64,000 bases of DNA from Fragum whitleyi (Eukaryota > Mollusca > Bivalvia > Cardiida > Cardiidae): NCBI GenBank assembly GCA_948146395.1, contig OX411556.1, positions 25,988,596-26,052,595 of the forward strand, in the 5' to 3' direction. The notes under the pieces are model-generated. The model saw nothing but the letters and a program-made list of their open reading frames with translations, did not search any database and was not told where the DNA came from. The position numbers were made by a program, and so were the translations under genes. Positions within the stretch are counted from its first letter, which is position 1. Each line of letters opens with the position of its first letter. Of this stretch, positions 58,333-64,000 are shown one piece after another.

Positions 58333-58442
58333 ATGTGGATAGACTATGGATTGAGATGGAAACCAGAAAAATACGGAGGAATTAAGGTCGTGCGACTTCC
58401 CCATGATGTCGTTTGGAAACCAGATATATTACTTTATAACAA
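58333..58442 (+). CDS. nAChR subunit, exon C (loop A region)
   Basis: This 110-bp exon has the acceptor ttcatttcag and the donor gtaaat. It encodes 36 codons plus two bases (aa) of a split codon, probably asparagine. The residues fit the family pattern: WIDYGLRW (2-9), then [11 protein letters not shown] (13-23), then [10 protein letters not shown] (27-36), which leads into loop A of the agonist site. From memory, 110 bp is the conserved size of this exon in animal nAChR genes. The next exon should start with one base completing Asn and then an Ala-Asp-Gly-like stretch; I could not find it before position 64000. The frame is intact, with no stop or shift, so this appears to be a live gene and not a processed copy. 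Confidence 0.95.
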
Positions 58443-59537
58443 GTAAATAAACGCACTTGGATTACTGTTTCAATTTAGGATTAAAATAACGTCAAGCTAT
58501 TCACTTGTCACTCACTGACCTTCGTCCTTTATTTATCTATTTTGTCTTGAAATATTTTCTTTAAATTACCCGGCAGACAAACGTATATATTTTCTGATGT
58601 TAGAATAATGACACTTTAGTTAAGAAGACTTGTAAGAAGGCTCAAAAGTTGTAAATATAACGGATGATCAATAAATACGTAGACATATGGTATAAATACG
58701 CCTCCCATTTTAGTGAAAATTTGTGTATATGTTGTTCCATATCTTCGCTATCATGTTCAAAATTCAAACCTAAAATATTGAAAACTGACCATTTTACAAT
58801 CACCTGTATGAAGGAATGTTCAGCGTATCACCGCACGTCAAAATTTCAAACAACCTCGCGACGTAGAAATTACGTATTTACTGATCAAACCTAGTATATA
58901 ATCGTGTTTCGATGATAAATGTCTTTATGTTTAGTCATTTACTTTTTATTGAAGACAGGTTTACCTGTCTTTCAATATAGGGATCGTCGCCATCGGATTT
59001 TGATAACAAACCTACATGTGTCATTACGCTCAAAAAAGTAGACCCATTCATAAAAATAAACGCGGCAAAAATAATCAATAGTGTAGTAAAATACCGTAAA
59101 ATTTTGGTGCTGACCTAAATTCTGGCCGGGAGTGAACACGTGATCCCTGCATAAGTCGCCTGCAGAAACGTGTTTTGCATTCGTAAGTGATGCTGTTTTA
59201 GGGCGTTTTCGGCTGCAATCTTTTTCATTTGCTCCAAATATTCAATTGCATTCTACAACTGTTTTTATGCATTGGCAGCTATTTTCAGTTCCCCATTTTA
59301 GACTCGTTATTTCTCGTTGAATTATGCGTAGGTGTGCCCTGAATGTCGCTTTATTTATCCGTTTCCCGGGCCTGTCGTAGTGTAAATGGATAAATACTAA
59401 AATAGCACAAGGCAATTTGAATAAACTCTTAAACCCTCGGAATTTCCTAGGTTTTAATTTTTACTTTGAATTACGGAGAAATCATTTCGATGGCTTTTCA
59501 AATTACTTTATTTTTAGGCTTGTTTTGTCTATCCATG

Positions 59538-59725
59538 TTGTACAGCATTCGGAACATCACTCGGCAATTCCGTAAACTACAACAGATCGTGATCGTGATA
59601 TTCACTCGGCAATCTTCGGGCGATCTCCGAGGTCTCCGATCTATCTAAATGTAGGTTACGGAATCGGCCGAGCTGAGACGAATGCGTGAGATTGGCCGAG
59701 TGATGTTCCTAATGGCCTGTACAGT
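59538..59725. mobile_element. Foldback element
   Basis: The left arm 'ggaacatcactcggcaattc' and 'cgtaaactac' pairs with the right 'gtaggttacgg' and 'ggccgagtgatgttcc'. Outer 'tgtacag' mirrors 'ctgtaca'. The right arm has about 27 extra bases. The 60-codon frame across it is spurious. Confidence 0.75.
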
Positions 59726-59779
59726 TGTATATTTAGTCAAATCCTGGACCAGATAACAAATGTAAAAGAAATTTGAACA

Positions 59780-60000
59780 AATTTCCAATTCAGGGCAATA
59801 TTCACAGACATGTGATATCTCCCGATCTCGGCGTATTCTCTCGATATTTTACCCTTCCTCCCGCTCTTCCGATCGGGAGACCATTTCTCCCGACCTGAAG
59901 AAAATTGGGCCTGGAAAAAATCAGGGAGACAAAAATGCAAAATCGCCGGTCTAAATGCTCGAATGACGAGTGAGAAATCCAATATCTGGTAAAGCGTTGT
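59780..60000. repeat. 'ctcccgatc'-rich repeat of unknown type
   Basis: Phrases 'tctcccgatctcggcgtatt', 'cgatcgggagaccatttctc' and 'ctcccgacctgaag' repeat internally. Related 'aatctccctac' phrases occur at 61725-61785. The 81-codon minus frame is repeat-driven. Confidence 0.4.
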
Positions 60001-61029
60001 TTATCTGTCTAGAAGTGTCATCTTTATCGTCGTCGGGTAGATCAACTATTGCCGACAAACGGGTGCTACTGTACCTATCACACTTTACACTGTATACGAA
60101 ACGAATTATGACGATCAGCAATATTGACCTTTCTTAGAAACAGAATCTAAACCGGGTTCAACGTTGTTACTCAATATTACTTAAAAAATGTAGTGTATAC
60201 AACTACGGACCCTTTTATATTAAGAATCCCTGATACAAGTTAAGCTGTGATTTTTTTCTCCTATTTTGAAAAATTAAAATGGTCGTAAACACAGCTAGTA
60301 AATTTCCGCCGTAAGTAAATATCCTTTCCCAAAAAGCCGCAAAAATTTCCACTCTACGCGATTAGCGTCATGAAGGAAAAGGTCAAACATAATATGCAGA
60401 GCGACGCGTCACACGACCTTGGTAAAATTATGCGGCATCGCAGAAAAACCCTCGTGTCGTAACGCATGATTAAGTAAAACAAGAAGCAGTCATACTTTTA
60501 TTTCGACGAAGATACTTATTTAGTAGATCTACGCTTGTTTTATGGTCAAATTATCAAAGTTACAAAAAGTAAAAACTGTCTCGTGCGCTCTCAAATTGTC
60601 ATTCAAATTTAATAATTGATATTGAAATTAAAGAAACATCGGACAATCGCTTTTTAAATGCCACGGCGATTTCACCGGATCCTCGCTGGGGTCGTTTTGA
60701 GACTTTACACACAATTTATGAATCAGCAACCGTCTTTTTTCTAAATTGAGATCGAATGATTCAATCAAGTTATTTGTCAACACAAATGTTATAGATTAGA
60801 AAATTGTGGACTGGCTCTTTACTGCTGACACAGAGCTTCTCATTAAGCTCATCAACATGGATTAATTTGCAGAGGTAGCTCTTTCACTTTCCGTTTTCTA
60901 CCGTGTTCGTCTTTAACGTCAGCGAACTCGGAATATGCGGTCCTTAATTTCAACGTTTATCGTCAATTTGCTATCAAAATCATTTATTTTTAGCGTAGTT
61001 CAGTAGCAGTAAGTGCCAAATACGATTAA

Positions 61030-61420
61030 TTGGTCTGTCTCTTCGTCCGTCCATCCATGCATCCATCCGTCAACAATCATAAAAAATCACCTAATCGGAT
61101 TGCATACACAATCTACACAAAAATGATCCTTATGACAAGGCCTTTTCATATTTCTCAGAATATTGTAAATCATGAAGAACTCTGGTTGCCATGGCAACAG
61201 AGTAAAAAAAAACGTATCCAATTACAAGGCCTAGAATTTCATACTTTGCATAAAGCAGTATTGCCTATTTCTTCACTACCAAACCCCTTGAAATTTCTCT
61301 CCATTACAAATATGCCTTGGCTTTGGGCTTCTAGATTACTCAAAGAAATTAAGAAAAACTTTAACAGTGTCTTCCTAAGTTGCAAGGCCTACATGATCTT
61401 TTAAATTTGGAAAGATATTT
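61030..61420 (+). repeat. Headless hairpin/tandem element remnant
   Basis: 'cttcgtccgtccatccatgc' followed by 'caacaatc' and 'tctggttgccatggcaacag' aligns in order with 62990-63160 ('cgtccgtcaacaatttc', 'tctggttgctatggcaacc'). The 124-codon frame at 61030-61404 lies entirely in it and is not a gene. Confidence 0.6.
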
Positions 61421-61888
61421 TTTTCTACTGATTATCTACAAAAAAAAAAAAATAATAATAATAATAAAAAAAATGAAAAACACCTATATTGTGGGATCCT
61501 GAAATTTGCATAGAACTAAAAAATGAATTTGTAACATCTATTTCTCTGAAATTATAAGACCAAATTCTGTAGCATTACTATCCTCTATCAAAATAAATCA
61601 AATGATAACCTTCTTTTAGTAAATAAATAAAGAAAAGAAACTTTTATGGAAGGTATTATAATCAGTTTATGGTGTAGACGTGCATTGCGAAAACCAACAT
61701 TTTTAGTCAGAATCCGCGTTTCGCAAAATCTCCCAATTTGAGACCCAATCTCCCTACGAAAAGGTCTTAATCTCCCTATGAGAGCCCATGGGAATATCAC
61801 ATGTATGTATTCACCATGGCAATGAAATGTTCAGCTCTTCATCAAGGGATAAGCAATGTGTGTCATGTGGATTAATAGTTTTATTAGC

Positions 61889-62880
61889 TCCACTGGCTGA
61901 AAGCCACTGGGGCTATTGTCATGGCGTTGTGTCCGTCGTGCGTCCGTCCGTCCGTCCGTCCGTGCGTGCGGTCGTAAACTTTTCTTTAAAAATCTTCTCC
62001 TCTGAAACTACTGGATCGATTTTAACCAAACTTCACAGGAATGATCCTTGGGTGACCCTCTTTCAAAGTTGTTCAAGAAATTTTGATCCAATGAAAAATA
62101 TGGATTTAATGGGCGTGGCTAATTTCCAAATATGGTAAAAAGAGAGTTATCTCAGATTCTAATCAATGGATACCAATTAAATTTTACATGAATGATCCTT
62201 GGGTGACCCTTTATCAGTCTACAAAAAATCATTGTGATCGGATGGAAAATATGCATTTTATGGGCAGAGGTCATTTCGGTATATGTTATATAGTGGAAAC
62301 TTTGAAAATCATTTTCTCAGAATGTTACGGATGGATATCAACCAAATTTCACTGGAATGATCCTTGAGTGACCCTTTATCAATCTACAAAAAATCATTGT
62401 GATTGCATGGAAAATATGCATTTTATGGGCGGAGGTCATTTCTCTATATGTTATATAGTAGAAATTTTGAAAATCATTTTCTCAGAATGTAAGTGATGGA
62501 TATCAACCAAGTTTCACTGGAATGATCTTTGAGTGACCCTCCATCAGTGTACAAAAATTTATTTTGATTGGATGAAAAATATACATTTTATGGGTGGAGG
62601 TCATTTCTTAATATGTTAATTAGTAGAAACTATGAACATCATTTTCTCAGAATGTAACTGATGGATATCAATCAAACATTTTTTGTTTGATCTTTGGGTG
62701 ACCCATTATCATGCAGCCAAAAACTATTTTGATTTGATGAAAAATATGTCCTTTAAAGAGCGGACGTCATTTCTCTATCTGTTATATGGTTGAAACTTTG
62801 AAAATCATTTTCAACATCAGTAGAACCCCAAATATCTAAAAATGAGTCTTCAAAGTATAGCATATTCATTTGTAATGGAA
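61889..62880 (-). mobile_element. Hairpin-headed element with tandem core, inverted
   Basis: The hairpin 'agctccactggctg', 'gccactggggct' (61889-61917) is followed by a (tccg)n tract. Five units anchored by 'gatccttgggtgaccc' or a variant follow (near 62043, 62192, 62361, 62530, 62690; about 149-169 bp). The order is the mirror of the element at 31157-32621. Confidence 0.7.
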
Positions 62881-62913
62881 GTGCAGTTTTCATATGTAAC
62901 CATCAATGATTGT

Positions 62914-64000
62914 TAGCTCACCTGAGCACGAAGTGCTCATGTGAGCTATAGTGATCACCTTTCGTCCGGCATCCGTTCGTCGGTCGTCGTCCGTTGTCCT
63001 GCGTCCGTCAACAATTTCTTTAAACGACATCTCCTCCTAAACTACTGGGCCAATTAACACCAAATTTTACAGAAATGTTGCTTAGATTGTCCCCTTCAAA
63101 AATAGCTAAAAGAATTGAAATCCATGAAAAACTCTGGTTGCTATGGCAACCAAAGGTGAAATTTTAAGAAAATCTTTAAAATTCTTCTTCTTCTCAACCA
63201 GTTGTCCTATAGACTTAAAACTTGGCATGGATGATCAGCTCATAGACCTGAATAAAAATAGCTAAAATCATATCTTTTGGGCCACCAGGTGCGGAGCACC
63301 AGGGGGGAGGGGGTAGTACTTTGGGTAAATTTTGTAATCTTTAAGCTTCTTCTTCTTTGGAACCAGGAGCTCTACAGACTTGAAAATTGGCATGGATGAT
63401 CAGCTCATAGACCTTAATAAAAACAGCTAAAATCATATCTGTTGGGCTGCCAGGTGCGGAGCACCATGGGGGAGGGGTTAGTACTTTTGTGAAAATTTTG
63501 TAATCTTTAACTTCTTCTTCTGATGAACCAGGAGCCTGACAGATTTGAATATTGGCATGGATGATCAGCATATGGACCTTTATATAAATAGCTAAAATCA
63601 TAACTTTAGATTCACCAGGTGCAGAGCACCAGGGGGGAGAGGGTAGTACTTTTGTGAAAATTTTGTAATCTTTAACCTTCTTCTTCTTCTGAACCACAAG
63701 TCCTACAGACTTGAAAATTGGCATGGAGGATCAGCTCATAGACCTTAATGAAAATAGCTAAAATCATATCTGTTGGGCCACCAGGTGCGGAGCACCAGGG
63801 GGGGAGGGTTAGTACTTTTGTGAAAATTTTGTAATCTTTAACTTCTTCTTCTTCTGAACCACAAGTCATACAGACTTGAAAATTGGCATGGATGATCAGC
63901 ATATGGACCTTTATATAAATAGCTAAAATCATTACTGTAGATTCACCAGGTGCAGAGCACCAGGGGGGAGAGGGTAGTACTTTTGTGAAAATTTTGTAAT
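62914..64000 (-). mobile_element. Hairpin-headed element with 166-bp tandem array, runs off window
   Basis: The terminal hairpin is at 62914-62946: 'agctcacctgagcac' against 'gtgctcatgtgagct'. A gtccg-rich tract follows, then five units anchored by 'ttggcatggatgatcagc' (near 63221, 63387, 63552, 63720, 63883). Each carries 'ccaccaggtgcggagcacca' and a G run. Minus-strand frames of 127 and 86 codons exist only because the unit is close to a multiple of three. Confidence 0.8.

Larger units (their letters stand above)
58443..64000 (+). other. nAChR downstream intron, incomplete
   Basis: The intron starts gtaaat and runs to the window edge without a recognisable next exon. I searched by eye for the Ala-Asp-Gly and FPFD (Cys-loop) stretches expected next and saw neither. 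From 58450 to 59530 and from 60000 to 61020 I see no repeat family or gene. The rest holds a foldback and three hairpin-headed elements. Confidence 0.75.

Noticed and set aside
61030..61404. 124-codon open frame
   Set aside because: It coincides with a decayed copy of the tandem/hairpin element seen at 62990-63160.
63341..63932. Minus-strand frames of 127 and 86 codons with periodic sequence
   Set aside because: The periodicity comes from a 166-bp tandem array whose unit is near a multiple of three. The hairpin-headed layout shows a non-coding element.
58443..64000. The next nAChR exon (loop A end to Cys-loop)
   Set aside because: I looked for the Asp-Gly and FPFD codon patterns with splice borders and found none, so the exon is taken to lie outside the window.

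Overview
The window looks like nuclear DNA from an invertebrate animal, most likely a marine bivalve mollusc. It is AT-rich and gene-poor. It is packed with short non-autonomous repeats: palindromic MITEs, tRNA-derived SINE remnants, and elements with terminal hairpins and internal tandem repeats of about 165 bp. It holds one recognisable gene, split by long introns with GT-AG borders. I cannot name the species.

The only protein-coding gene I can support lies on the plus strand in the right-hand third. Three exons (46774-46919, 51096-51140, 58333-58442; 146, 45 and 110 bp) encode 99 complete codons of the N-terminal extracellular domain of a nicotinic acetylcholine receptor subunit, a Cys-loop ligand-gated channel. 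The reading phase is continuous across both introns. The signal-peptide exon (to the left) and all later exons (Cys-loop, loops B and C, four membrane segments) were not found. The later exons must lie beyond position 64000. Everything from 46920 to the right edge is therefore intronic.

Left part (1 to about 46770): intergenic or far-upstream sequence with no convincing exon. It is a mosaic of repeat families, most of them present more than once here. I use private labels. A: hairpin plus tail, 4 copies. B: long palindrome around a conserved 'cactgcgtttatt' edge, 3 copies. C: 2 copies. D: about 240 bp with terminal inverted repeats (TIRs), 4 copies. E: about 430 bp with TIRs and a conserved internal hairpin, about 13 whole or partial copies. 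F: foldback, 4 copies. G: 3 copies. H: 4 or 5 units. I: about 230 bp with TIRs, 3 copies. J: 3 or more short copies. K: 2 copies. L: 2 copies. M: about 210 bp with TIRs, 3 copies. N: 2 copies.

Several regions show history. A family M element sits cleanly inside one unit of a tandem array at 31752-31958, with a 5-bp target duplication. A second, older array (30060-33420) is split by that whole element. An 844-bp segment (40672-41515) has been copied into an 87-bp tandem array (44796-46124). Two diverged arrays of about 165-bp units face each other at 15090-16000 and 17450-18550. A 0.9-kb, nearly symmetrical inverted repeat (54815-55719) lies in the second intron of the receptor gene.

Right edge (61030-64000): successive hairpin-headed, tandem-repeat-bearing elements, the last running off the window. 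The longer open frames in the window are chance or repeat-driven, and I reject them as genes.
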